A stretch of 62,008 nt of DNA, from contig BFEA01000007.1 of assembly GCA_003427395.1 (NCBI GenBank), forward strand, positions 1,929,220 to 1,991,227, written 5' to 3'. This DNA is from Chara braunii. Taxonomy: Eukaryota > Streptophyta > Charophyceae > Charales > Characeae. The notes under the pieces were generated by a model, which worked only from the letters and a program-made list of their open reading frames with translations, made no database searches and was not told the DNA's origin. Shown piece after piece: positions 9,401-19,898 of this stretch. Made by a program: the position numbers and the translations under genes. Numbering within the stretch: the stretch's first letter is position 1; each line of letters opens with the position of its first letter.

Positions 9401-10400
9401 GAGAGTCTTTACGTAGTTTATTTTTAGGAAAGTGTCACAACGCAGCCGGACATTTTGGTTACAAAAAGATCTCAACAAACTTAGTGCAGAAATTCTGGTG
9501 GCCCTCTATGTTAAAAGATGCCAAAAGGTACATTGACACTTACCAGGTTCGTCGAAGGGACAAGTCGAGGACCCAAGCTTCGCTTGGGCTGATCAAGCCC
9601 TTGCCTATTCCTGACGGTCCCAGTCGAAGTGTGTCCATGGATTTCATGGATACCCTGCTGACCAGCAAAACCGGTAAAAAACACATCTTCGTCATAGTGA
9701 ACCGATTCACCAAGTTTGCCAGACTTATCGCCATGCCAAAAATAGCCAAGATTGACTATGTCATCAAACTATTTATGGATAACTGGGTACGAGACTTTGG
9801 TTTGCCAAAGTCCATTGTTAGAGACAGAGACGTCCGCTTCACCAGCGAACTGTGGCAGAGTACAGCCCAACAGATGGGCACCCAACTGCAGATGGCATCG
9901 AGGAATCACCCTGAGTCAAACGGGCAAGCCAAACAGATGAACCTAGTACAGCATGTACGACATTATATTCAACCTAGTCAAGATGATTGGGATTAGAGGC
10001 TGCCTCTTAACACCAATCTCTATAACAATATTGTCCATAGTACTACCGGACTAACCCCCAATCAACTGCACCTTGGATGGAAACCCAAATCTGCTCTGGA
10101 TTTCACACTGCCTGAGAATCAGCAGATTGGAGCGCCAGGAAGTATAGAATTTGCAATTAAATATGAACAGCTGCTGCAGCAGGCCGTTGAATATATTAGG
10201 AAGTCTCAGGATGCTATGATTGCATCTGAGAACAAACACATACGCCCTTCTACATTCCAGGTAGGTGACAAGGTTTGGGTCAAGTCATCTAAACTCGGTC
10301 AGGAGTTTGGAGTTTCACGAAAACTAATGCCTCAGTATTTCGAACCATGCGAAGTCCTAGATATTGTCGAGAATCAAATAGATGTATCCTCCTATATGTG
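9401..10400 (+). pseudogene. E2 integrase
   Basis: The ORF 9484-9996 covers WWPSMLKDAKRY, VSMDFMDTLLTSKTG (first Asp), WVRDFGLPKSIVRDRDVRF (second Asp) and NHPESNGQAKQM (Glu), so the DDE triad survives. The upstream zinc-binding region has lost both Cys: the sister motif CxxCxRDK is YQVRRRDK here. A stop follows QDDWD at 9994. The C-terminal part (10216-10400) contains STFQVGDKVWVKSSKLG and LMPQYFEPCEVLD. Confidence 0.9.
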
Positions 10401-10768
10401 ATTCGCATCCCTGCTCACTTACGCACACACCCAATCTTTCACGCGTCAAAGCTTGCACCTTTCGCTGAAACAACACAGTTCCCTTCCAGGCGATTTATGT
10501 TGCCCCCAACCATGGACGGCGAAGTCGGCATTGATGACATTGTGGAGCACATAGTAATGTCAGTGCCTAAACCTCCCGGGAGAGACCGACCTCCAAAGCC
10601 TCGGACGCAGTACCGGGTGCGATTCAGACACCATACTGGTCCAAGTCAAGATTGGTGGTTTACCAAAGAGGAACTACAACAAACAGTTCCCCAAGTGATT
10701 GCAGGATATGAAAGAGGACTTGGGGAAAATGCCTGCAAATTAAAGGATTTCTCAGGGGACTATCGAAA
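10401..10768 (+). pseudogene. E2 chromodomain-like C-terminal tail
   Basis: The frame gives VIRIPAHLRTHPIFHASKLAPF, LPPTMDGEVGIDDIVEH, PKPPGRDRPPKP, YRVRFRHHTG and WWFTKEELQQTVPQVIAGYER. It is close to the tails of E1 and E3 and is the most readable part of each element. Chromodomain-like tails of Ty3 integrases bind chromatin marks; that role is assigned by family resemblance only. A frame change separates it from the integrase. Confidence 0.75.
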
Positions 10769-10783
10769 TAAAGGAGGAGGGAA
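10769..10783 (+). promoter_or_regulatory. E2 polypurine tract
   Basis: TAAAGGAGGAGGGAA sits directly before the 3' LTR TG. It is the expected plus-strand primer site, and E3 has the same AAAGGAGGA at the very end of the window. Confidence 0.85.
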
Positions 10784-11757
10784 TGCGAGGATTTGGCTCC
10801 TCAGCAAGCTTGAGGGCCCCATTGTGCATGTGCGCCCACCCTAAGTGAAGGCGGGCCTGGTGAAAATTACGAGAGGCCCATTGCTGTCAATTTCGCATCA
10901 TGGGATTCAAACAGTTGCATCGTGCCAGTTGGTTCAGGGAACCCAGGCCACGGTCAGCAGCATTTTGTTTCGGCCTTATAGGCCCTTGTGGAAGCAGGCC
11001 CTGGGCCACTCACAGTGCAGGGAGCACAGTAGGTAGTTGGGAGGCTCAACCAAACAGGGCCTTGGGCAGCAGCAACAACAAGGCCCAGTTGTGCAAGGCC
11101 TACCGGAAGCTTCCAAGCACAGGTCCATCCTCAGCGAGGCAGCCCACTCAGGCCAGACACTTTCCATAAACGAAAGTTGTGTGGCACAACTACTTGAGCC
11201 TGCGCTCGCGTGCTGTAGGCTGCGCTAAGGCAAGGTACTCGTGCACGTACGGTCGTGTGCAAGGTGCCGCTGAGCCCAACGCCATAGCTCGGCCTCCATA
11301 GTCGACCAAGCTTGGGTGAGCAGCAAGGTGTAGTGGTGGTCTTCGTGCATGGGGAAGAAGACGTGGGTGAGAGACAAGGAAGAATGAAAGGGAGAGAGAG
11401 AGAGACGGGGACGATGACGTGAGGGCACATACCTGGTCTTGGTGATAGACTCCATGGGCCAACATCTTCATATACTCCGATTTTGCTACTGATGTCAACA
11501 GTTGCATTGTCAATTCGCAGGCAAGAAGTAGCTGCGTGGTAGTTTGGGCGTTGAGTGCCAAGTAGGGAAAGAACACAGGATAGTTATGTTGGTGATGGCG
11601 AAAGTATGCTCTCATTGACACTCGGATTCAGTGTTTTGCTCGACATTGGTATGATATTGGTGCATTTCTACCTTCTCGACAGTGTGGGACTTCTCGGCTT
11701 ACAATGTGATTTTGCAATATGAAATTTGTCATTTCGCTACTGCTCATTTTCGTTGCA
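10784..11757 (+). repeat. E2 3' LTR
   Basis: It begins TGCGAGGATTTGGCTCC and ends CATTTTCGTTGCA. Its partner is 2937-3925. It lacks a short GAATGTGGAA segment present in the 5' LTR and has an extra GAGA run near 11394. The base after it resumes E1 integrase sequence. Confidence 0.9.
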
Positions 11758-12180
11758 CTTAGCGAACCTGTCCACAATGACGAAGATGTGCTGTTTACCG
11801 CTTTTGCTAGTCACAAGGGTATCCATGAAATCCATGGATACACTTTGACCTGGCCCAGCAAGGATGCGCAACGGCTTGAAGTCCAAGCGGTGCCTGCGTC
11901 AGTGGCTTGTCGCGCTGGCAAAACTGGCAAGTTTCTACAGACTTCTTTGCATCAACCATTATTGGTGGCCACCAAAATCGTTGTACTAAATTTGCTGCAG
12001 TTTTTTCATAGCCGAAATGTTCGGTTGCATCGTGGCATGCACCTAAAAATAAACTATGCAAAGACTCTATTCGGAATACATAAGCTTTTATTCCCAGCAT
12101 TCTCAAGGAATAACAAGCCTTCAACTAGCATGAACTCGCTGGAACTAGGTTCGTCTTTAGCTTCCAGTTTGCGGATATCA
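11758..12180 (-). pseudogene. E1 integrase N-terminal half
   Basis: The minus strand encodes CHDATEHFGYEKTAANL with the zinc-binding His pair, WWPPIMVDAKKSVETCQFCQRDK with the Cys pair, and (after a frameshift) the first catalytic Asp in VSMDFMDT. Four zinc ligands are intact, unlike in E2. It joins the distal half at 2936 across the E2 insertion. Upstream coding (12125-12180) is the linker to RNase H. Confidence 0.88.
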
Positions 12181-12551
12181 TAATCATGTCCTCTTGATAG
12201 GCTTCCACCATAGATCCAGTTACATCATCAGTGATCCCAAACTCGATCACTAGTGAGCCCAAACAGTCTGCCCTACGCGATAGTGCATCAACCACTTCGT
12301 TGTAGAGGGTCTTGAATCCACCTCTTGAGCGTGTCGGTGTGCACAGGCTGTGTCTTAATCAAGCGCACATTGCCATGGTTAGATCTTAGATAGGAGCTCG
12401 CGCTCATACTTGGACTTAGCTAATTTTTTAGATGGCATCTTTTTGCCCATGTACTCGATTGGCCTCAACTTTTTACCCTCCTTTTGCGCAAGGACCGCAC
12501 CTTTGTCGTATTGGTTGGCGTCTGTGGTCACAATGAAGGGCTGTTGAGGAT
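12181..12551 (-). pseudogene. E1 RNase H
   Basis: Minus-strand frame 12744-12379 includes PFIVTTDANQYDKGAVLAQKEG (first Asp) and KYERELLSK (Glu). The next part, which in the sister copies contains the TDYQTL/SDHKTL Asp, has been lost: sequence jumps near 12380 to VVDALSRRADCLG-like code. RNase H is therefore incomplete. Confidence 0.8.
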
Positions 12552-13113
12552 CCGAAAGTTTGAGAACTTCATAGTGTGTCAGGTCATAATTCAATTTCTT
12601 GAATGATGCCTCACACTCTTTGGTCCACTCCCATGAGGTGTCAAGGCGCGTGAGGTCAGGTAGAGGTGAGGCTACCATGCTGTAATTTTTCACAAATGGG
12701 CGGTAGTAGCCTATCATCCCCAAGAAGGACCTCACCTCGGTCACTAACTAAGGTCAGGGACAATCACGTATGCTGGCCATTTTATCATCATCCGACCTCC
12801 ATTCGTAGAAATCTCCTGACCCAGACACAACCGAAAGTTTGAGAACTTCATAGTGTGTCAGGTCATATTTCATTTTCTTGAATGATGCCTCACACTCTTT
12901 GGTCCACTCCCATGAGGTGTCAAGGTGCGTGAGGTCAGGTAGAGGTGAGGCTACCATGCTGTAATTTTTCACAAATGGGCGGTAGTAGCCTGTCATCCCC
13001 AAGAACGACCTCACCTCAATCAATGACTAAGGTCTGGGACAATCACGGATGCTGGCCATTTTATCATCATCCAACCTCAAACCATTCGTAGAAATCTCCT
13101 GACCCAGACACAA
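12552..13113 (-). repeat. In-frame tandem duplication in E1 pol
   Basis: Two adjacent copies, 12552-12830 and 12831-13113, start CCGAAAGTTTGAGAAC and end GACCCAGACACAA. The repeat interval is 279 bp (93 codons), with a 4-bp insertion in the second copy. Each copy encodes the RT-to-RNase H connection (EVRSFLGMxGYYRPFVKNYS, then DLTHYEVLKLS). The copies differ at several bases, so the duplication is old. Confidence 0.9.
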
Positions 13114-13533
13114 GATCTTGGTGCGACCAAATTCCAATTTCTCCAAGTTAACCCTCAGGCTCCCCAAAGAGGTCTGAATATTGCGCAACGACTGCTTTTA
13201 CCTTCGAGGCTGATTTTACGGCCTCCCCTTTCTCAAAGACAAAGACTAGGTACATACCTTCCTCGCGATTATGTTTGTAGTAGTTATACAAAGATGATGC
13301 ACACATGCAACCGTACTTCTCCACTAGTCTGCTAGACTTAATTTTTGCAGCCTAACGATCTTTCCATCTGGCAACTTGTGGATCATCACCTTTCTATCCC
13401 AATCGAACTGAGGCTTAGCACCGCGAGGTAGTACAAGCCTAGCAATATGTCGAATGGCAGCTCATCCCTAGCTAGGAATGAGATCTTGTGTCTCCGTTCC
13501 CCTCCTCCGTAGGAGAAGGGGCGGACTACATCC
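13114..13533 (-). pseudogene. E1 RT remnant and protease C-terminal region
   Basis: Read on the minus strand, protease code (RHKISFLARDELPFDILLGLYYL) leads through the linker (ENYGCMCASSLYNYY, EKGEAVKSASKVKAVV) to a YSDLFGEPEG segment. Immediately after it, near 13162, the frame reads NLEKLEFGRTKILCLGQEIS, which lies downstream of YLDD in the sister elements. The RT fingers and palm, including YLDD, are thus deleted (several hundred bases). E1 could not reverse-transcribe itself after this event. Confidence 0.8.
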
Positions 13534-13537
13534 TTAA

Positions 13538-14249
<712 letters not shown>

Positions 14250-14253
14250 TTAA

Positions 14254-14690
14254 CATAGTCTCTTACTACCATGGGTACATCCTTAACATAGTCTCTTCTA
14301 GGAATGACATCTTGTGTCTCAGTTCCCCTCCTCCACAGGAGAAGGGGCGAACTACATCCTTAACATAGTCTCTTACTACCGTGGGTACATCCTTAACATA
14401 GCTTCTTGCTACCGTGGAGTGCTTGTTGGCTAAGGTAGATGCTACAAATTTGTCAAGCCGCTGCATTTGATCCCCTAAGCGCAGCATATCCACACAAGCA
14501 AGTCTTATGAAGTTTAGCGTAAAACCTATGTTTGCAAAGGCGCCAACCTTTCGACCACCTACATTGACTTCTACTACGAAACGTTCACCATTTGGACCTT
14601 GGTTCCACATTGCCCAGGAGTTTCTAGGGTCTTTCTCCAACCACTCGGTCTCTAACTCCTGTAAGGACTCACACATCCATCGAACAGAGC
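14254..14690 (-). pseudogene. E1 aspartic protease
   Basis: The minus frame 14676-14266 reads FVVEVNVGGRKVGAFANIG and FTLNFIRLACVDMLRLGDQ. At the catalytic site the sister sequence ADIGSTRNF is ANIGFTLNF, so Asp is replaced by Asn. A local duplication repeats the DYVKDV-encoding stretch and gives VARSYVKDVPTVVRDYVKDV. The domain continues across the TTAA transposon into 13386-13533. Confidence 0.8.
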
Positions 14691-14739
14691 ATCGATTGGT
14701 CCGAATCTATCTTTGGGGCAAACATGGGGTCAATAGCCT

Positions 14740-16731
14740 TGGCCATCGTCCGAAATTGAAAAGGTAAGGTCACCACTTCAGCACGAGTAAGAGCGGCTAA
14801 CACTCCTACTGTCCCGAGGTGTTTCCTTGGGAAGTGCTCGCAGAAGCACCACCAGAGTTGGAAGACCCAGTCGTCAATATTGAGGACGCGACCTTCGTAG
14901 TGAACCGCTTACTCTGCACTTAGCCATCGTATCCCCATACTGGCCACAATTCAGGCAAGTGCCTTGTGCAACACGGTCTCCCCACACCTCGTACTCTAGA
15001 CCAAGCTTTACTCACATGAGTGTTCCTTGGTCATATTGACCCTTAGGCCACCCCACCATCTGTTTCTCGACCTCCTTAACCTTTTCCTTGATAGGAGCGA
15101 CTACTCCACCATCTGAAGTGCCTACACTCTCATCTATCTTTGTTTCTTCCCTGAGGCCAAAGAAGTCGTCAATCTCATTCGCTTGACCATCATGGTCAAC
15201 AAACATGGGATTGCCTTTCTTCCTCCAATCTTCAGGGAGCTTCTTCTTCCTCCCATCTATCGGTCCTTGTTGGGCACTCCCAAGCTTAGCCTCTATGTCT
15301 AAGGCCCTCTCGCTGAACGAGGCGAAGTTATACACATCTATGGAGGCCTCGTCGACCAACTTATTTTTGACATATGTGGGCACACCACGAACAACAACCG
15401 ATCTCTCTAAGGCGTACGTCACCTAAGGAATTGTCCGGTATCTCTTCACACCACGGACAACAATCGATCTCTCTAAGGCGTATGTCACCTCACGAACCAT
15501 CCGGTATCTCTTCGATCCTAGACTAGCTAGTTAGTCGGTGGCCTTTTGAGCCCCTTGAGGGTCATGCCACCTGTTGTAGGCCATCCGTACAAAATCCTCC
15601 AATGTCCGCACATGTGCCCAGCCATCGAAGTTCTTACTATATCCCTGTTGTTGTACTACTCCATTCAACTATCTAGCTGCACACCCTTCCAGAAAGGATG
15701 CAGCAATGATTTCTTCCTCGGTCCTTGTGAGCTTATGCCTTACATAAGTAGGCACAATCCTCACCCAGGTATCAAGGTCCTCTTCTTTCTTTTTGTCGCC
15801 AGAGAAGGGTTTAGGACTCAACAAGGGTATCTTGGGCGTCCACTGCATAGGCTGTACAAGACCATGTGCCTGCTGCATTGGTTGAGAAACCAATGGACCA
15901 ATCTGCTGCTGCAACACTTGTTGTTGTGGCGGTAACTGTTGCACAAGTTGTACATACGGCTTCCACGTAGCAGCAACCGCTGATTGTGGAGGTGGAGAAG
16001 GAATTGGAATCTGCCCGCTACTACCTACTGCTAATCCACCTGATTGGGGTATGCCAAACAATGGAGTGAAAGGTTTCCCTACCGGTGGCCGCATCATCTG
16101 TGGACCTGCAACCGTAGGGGGAGCTACAAAAATATGGGGTTACCTCACCAGAGATCGAGGCGCCCGCAATGTGGCCAGAATCTGGTTCTCACCAGCTATC
16201 AATGCAACCAACATCTCCTGCTGCACAGCTCGTCCTTCAGCTACACTCAACAAAGAGTTAAAAAAGGGACAGCCCTACAGGATCAAGAGTCGACTCATCT
16301 ATAGCTTCCAACTTGCATAACTCCTCTCCCCTTGCCTCTAGTCTGTTTTTTCTAATCCTAGCCTTCTCTCTCCTTCCCTTGTTGACTTGCAAGCCAGCAA
16401 ACTGACTAACGAAAACCTGGAACACTCCTTGACTAACACCTGGCAAAGAGGCCTGAAACGAGGATTGTAACATGGTAGTGACAATAGTCATGGCTGCCTC
16501 GATATTAACTCTAGCGTGTGCTGCTAATTCTTTTGATAGTGCCCTTTCGGCGTTGGCTGCTGCTTCCCTAGACTTCTGCAATCTGGCCCTCTCCCTGGCT
16601 TCTCTCCGCATTCTCCTTTCCTGTCCTTGTTCTAACACTAGGAAAGTGGTCGGCCGACTGATTGCACGTCTTGGGGTAAGCCTCCTATCATCTTCCCCTA
16701 GTCCTTCAACCTCACTGTCATCTCCATTCAT
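14740..16731 (-). pseudogene. E1 gag
   Basis: Gag starts at ATG 16731 (minus): MNGDDSEVEGLGEDDRR, then a charged Arg/Glu/Ala helix (15 kDa-scale frame 16731-16258). Next come a Pro/Gln-rich linker and PKPFSGDKKKEEDLDTWVR (16097-15669), and a KALDIEAKLG block (15422-15012). The zinc knuckle at about 14965-14920 reads CLNCGQYGDTMAKC: the spacing is intact but the His ligand is Asp. A 66-bp in-frame tandem repeat covers 15381-15512. Confidence 0.82.
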
Positions 16732-17280
16732 GAGCTATGTGTGGCCTACGATCTGCACTAGTGTCCTTACTTGGACCTACCACAGCATGGCATCCAACCG
16801 ATAAAAATATAATAAAATAAATGTTCGGTCCAATTTTGTCAAAAAGTAGTCAAGTGGTAACATCACATAATCTCAGATTCCTACAAACAACTCTTTTCCT
16901 ACTTTTGACTAGTCTGAAACAGATTGCAATGCAGCAAGGAATAATGACTACCTATCTACATCTGTTTGTCTTTTGTTAGCAAAGTCCGTCACAACTAACT
17001 AATCATAAATAAAAATAAAATAATTTGCTGGTGTGCATGCAAAATGGAATTTTACATAAATAAACAATCGAACTGTATACCGGAATCTTCCCTCCCCTTG
17101 TATCCCTCTTAGGTAGTCACCTGATGTCAATGTCTTGAAGCTCAGGTTCGGCGGTGTGTCTGAAGGTGTGCAATCAGCCCACCCCTGTGCCTAGGAAATC
17201 GCTTATGACCAGTTCTGCCACTGTTTATCCTTGTGTGCAACAAGCCTTCCATCCGACTGATCTGGCTGATCAAGAGGCAG
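16732..17280 (-). other. E1 untranslated leader (truncated)
   Basis: Non-coding sequence similar to the leaders of E2 and E3. The conserved leader motif is cut at CTGATCAAGAGGCAG (17280). The following base already belongs to LTR sequence, so the PBS, the first part of the leader and about 184 bp of LTR end are missing. Confidence 0.7.
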
Positions 17281-18093
17281 AGTCCTTCCTCCTCCTTGGC
17301 GCTCAGCTCCCAGACTACGATCACACAGCTCCTAGCAGCCTACGAATTGACAATGCATCCTGTTGACGTCAACAACTACTACCAAAGTACTTGAAGATGT
17401 CGATCTTGTAAACCATCCCCAAGACCAGGTATGTGCCCTCACATCATTAACCTCATTTCACTCTCTCTCTCACCCTCAACTTCAACACCCACGTCTCATC
17501 TTCCATACACAGAGACCACCACCACCGGCTGACTGTGTCCAAACCTGGGCTATGGCGCTGGCCTCAACAATACCCTGCCTCTTGCACGACCTCACGCGAG
17601 CACCTCTGCACTAGCGCTAGCAGCAACACACGAGCGTTCACTCCAGCAGCGCTACCGCCTGCTTTTCCAAGTGCCCCGATCCCCTGTCTGGCGCCCTGCC
17701 CTTTCCTACATAGAAAGTGGCAGGCAATCTGCCTACTCCCCGACATGAGACAGAGTTCCCAGTAGCTTCAATCTCGGCCAAAATGTCTGCGCCCAGGCTC
17801 GTTCAAACAGTGGACTGGGACGGAATTGGTTAGGCATGCCCAACCACCCGGGCACTAACTCGCGATGCTCCCTGCTTCCGCCACATTGTTGGAAGAGCCT
17901 GGAAGGCTCACGAATATTTTGGATTCTCATGACCAAGGCGGATGTAACCAACTAGCGCGTGGCAACTGTCTGGCTCCGACCAAGACTTGCAAAAAATTGA
18001 CGAGTTCAAGGCCCATTGAGATTCAAGGGGCTCGCCTTCACTTAGGGCAGGCGCGCACCTGCTGCAGGGCGCTATGGGGCCCAAACCCTCACA
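17281..18093 (-). repeat. E1 5' LTR, truncated
   Basis: It begins on the minus strand with TGTGAGGGTTTGGGCC at 18093 and matches 1032-1854. The LTR end, equivalent to 848-1031 of the 3' LTR, is deleted together with the PBS. Its TATA-like palindrome (17698-17720) has mutated arms. E1 has lost the primer site needed for reverse transcription. Confidence 0.82.
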
Positions 18094-18519
18094 TTAAGCT
18101 TGACAGAATCGCTCTATGAGCCAAGCTTTTGGCCCGTGGCGCCAGCCATTGTGGTCCCGTAGCCCCGAGCCTCCAAAATTTTCGGAGTTAGGCATTTGCT
18201 TTCTCATGTTCCCTGGGGCCGTGTACTGGTTGTTTCAACGATTGACTAAGGGTGTATTTCATGCTCTTTTGTTTTGGATGCCAATCTTTGAACATAGGGC
18301 CATGCAGCTCTTGCACGATTATGCGCTAATGCAACAAATCCAGGTGCAAAAGAAGGCCAGCTTCAAACACACCATGCACTATGTCCAAAAGAAGTCCCGC
18401 TTCAGGACCTTATATGGAAGTGGGTATGTAGACCACCCTACATTGAAGTGAGTACGTAGACCTCCATACTGCCAATTCACACCTGCACAATCCATCCATG
18501 TATAGCACAAAAGGAGGCA
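18094..18519. other. Intergenic, remnant of a TTAA-type element end
   Basis: No coding family is recognisable. GGGGCCGTGTACTGGTTGTTTCAAC near 18210-18236 resembles a decayed right end of the transposons that terminate in CAAGTACTGGTGGTTTAA, and the preceding GAGCCTCCAAAATTTTCGGAG resembles their interior near 703. The rest appears unstructured. Confidence 0.4.
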
Positions 18520-19068
18520 TTGTAGTTCATCTATGCACCATGGAATGGACGGTAGTCAATCCAAGTACCATAGAACCGACAACGGCCCATGCACCATGGA
18601 ACCAAAGGTAATCCCTCCATGTCCCAAGACAATGCAAACACATATACAAGGGACACCAGCTCAGGCCAATTAAACCACCAGTACCCCCTGCTTGAAAAAC
18701 AAACACGTGCTGGCTAACACGGGCAACTTTCGACGGGTACCAGACCGATATGGCAAGCAGCACGAGCCAAAATGAGGCCCGCGCCGATTTGTTTGTTTTC
18801 TGGCGTGCAGGGCTATTTAGGCTCCACATCGATAGTCGTGAAAGGTCGATTGTAGTTGATCTATGCACCATGGAATGGACGGTAGTCAATCCAAGTACCA
18901 TAAAACCGACAACGGCCCATGCACCATGCTCGAAAAACAAACACGTGCTGGCTAACACGGGCAACTTTCGACGGGTACCAGACTGATATGGCAAGCAGCA
19001 CGAGCCAAAATGAGGCCCGCGCCGATTTGTTTGTTTTCTGGCGTGCAGGGCCGTGAAAGGTTGAATAC
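18520..19068. repeat. Block duplication containing a TTAA-family element
   Basis: A block with CATCTATGCACCATGG, GACGGTAGTCAATCC and ACCGACAACGGCCCATG at 18520-18605 recurs at 18849-18929. The element interior at 18693-18828 (GAAAAACAAACACGTGC to GGCGTGCAGGGC) recurs at 18932-19050. The second copy lacks about 90 bp, including the element's left terminus. High similarity suggests a fairly recent duplication. Confidence 0.85.
18674..18828. mobile_element. TTAA-family miniature element, right end missing
   Basis: It starts ACCACCAGTACCCCCTGC immediately after TTAA (18670-18673), and its interior matches the element at 480-655. No right terminal repeat is visible before the block duplication begins at about 18849, so it is truncated or diverged. 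Confidence 0.6.
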
Positions 19069-19271
19069 ACAAAACCCAGTATTACCATTCCTAACTCCAA
19101 GCGCACTCCTTGGACACCATCCGCATACTGCAGAGGGACAGATTTCACAAGCTGCGTGGATTTTAGTACGCCCTCCGCACACTGGGAAGTCCAGTTTGCC
19201 TTTTCCTTTGGGCCCATTTCAAATGTCACCTCTACTTATCAATCCACAGGTATTACAACTCTAGATCGTCT
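19069..19271. other. Intergenic, nothing recognised
   Basis: No coding family, RNA gene or clear repeat boundary. CGCACACTGGGAAG and CCGCATACTGCAGAG form only loose repeats. Confidence 0.4.
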
Positions 19272-19365
19272 TTCCCCGAACACAACGCATCCTGATAACA
19301 AATGGATACAAGCTATCTTCCTGGTCCAGTGCAGCCAAAATGAGTGTGCGCTGTGTTCGGGGGAA
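19272..19365. mobile_element. Short inverted-repeat element (MITE-like), copy A
   Basis: The left end TTCCCCGAACACAACGCA and the right end TGCGCTGTGTTCGGGGGAA form near-perfect inverted repeats about 16-18 bp long, enclosing roughly 60 bp. A homologous copy lies at 26989-27083 with shared interior (CTGATAACAAATG, CAGCCAAAATGAG). Two copies with matching ends support a mobile family; no target duplication is clear. Confidence 0.65.
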
Positions 19366-19809
19366 CTCGATAGACTTCGTATTCCGTCAACTAGAGACGC
19401 ATATGTTCCTTCCTTGGTATCTCTTTCATAATTTTTATATTCATGTATCCTCTCTGGTATCCGCAGACAACTCTGCCAATGCTGGCAACACATGACCAAG
19501 ATTTCCCCAAAAGGCAAAAATTTCATGCTACCTCCTGTCTTTGCCTTCTTTCCCTCCCGCCCTGACAAGCGGAAACAGCCTTCCTTCCTCCTGTTGAACT
19601 GAACTGGTGCATGAAAAAGACATTCAACGTCTTTGTCCCCTTAAGTTCCTTAACCCAAAGATTCCACCAAAGGTAGCTTTGCTTAAATGCACGTGGAAAA
19701 GCAGTTGGTCAAACTAAGTAACAGGAGGCTCGTACTTCCGAGGCCAATCGGGAGATCCCTCAACCTCTCAACATTACACCTCTAAACCCCCAATCCATCG
19801 CCTGTTGGG
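19366..19809. other. Intergenic, nothing recognised
   Basis: No gene, RNA or transposon domain seen. Reading frames are short and lack family resemblance. Confidence 0.4.
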
Positions 19810-19898
19810 CAGTAAGAGCATACTCACACTAGGACCTTTTTACTTGTTTCTGTGCGCCCAGATTCAGAAGAGGGGTAATGTGAGTACGCCCTAACAGT
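19810..19898. mobile_element. Short inverted-repeat element (GAGCATACTCACA type)
   Basis: CAGTAAGAGCATACTCACA at the left and TGTGAGTACGCCCTAACAG at the right are inverted copies with about 15 of 19 positions matching, around a ~50-bp centre. The size and structure are those of a MITE. Only one copy is visible, and no target duplication is evident. Confidence 0.45.

Larger units (their letters stand above)
2937..11757 (+). mobile_element. Ty3/gypsy retrotransposon E2 (full length, defective)
   Basis: An 8.8-kb element with two LTRs (2937-3925, 10784-11757), Met-tRNA-type PBS, gag, protease, RT, RNase H, integrase, chromodomain-like tail and polypurine tract in canonical Ty3 order. The flanking repeat is CTTA at 2933-2936 and 11758-11761 (ACTTA if the LTR's last A is counted as target). 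The two LTRs are about 90 percent identical by eye, so the insertion is not recent. Many stops and frameshifts break the polyprotein. Confidence 0.92.

Noticed and set aside
5211-10768. E2 as an active element
   Set aside because: Protease Asp is Lys, the RT palm Asp is Gly with a stop after it, both zinc Cys of integrase are gone, and gag is frameshifted.
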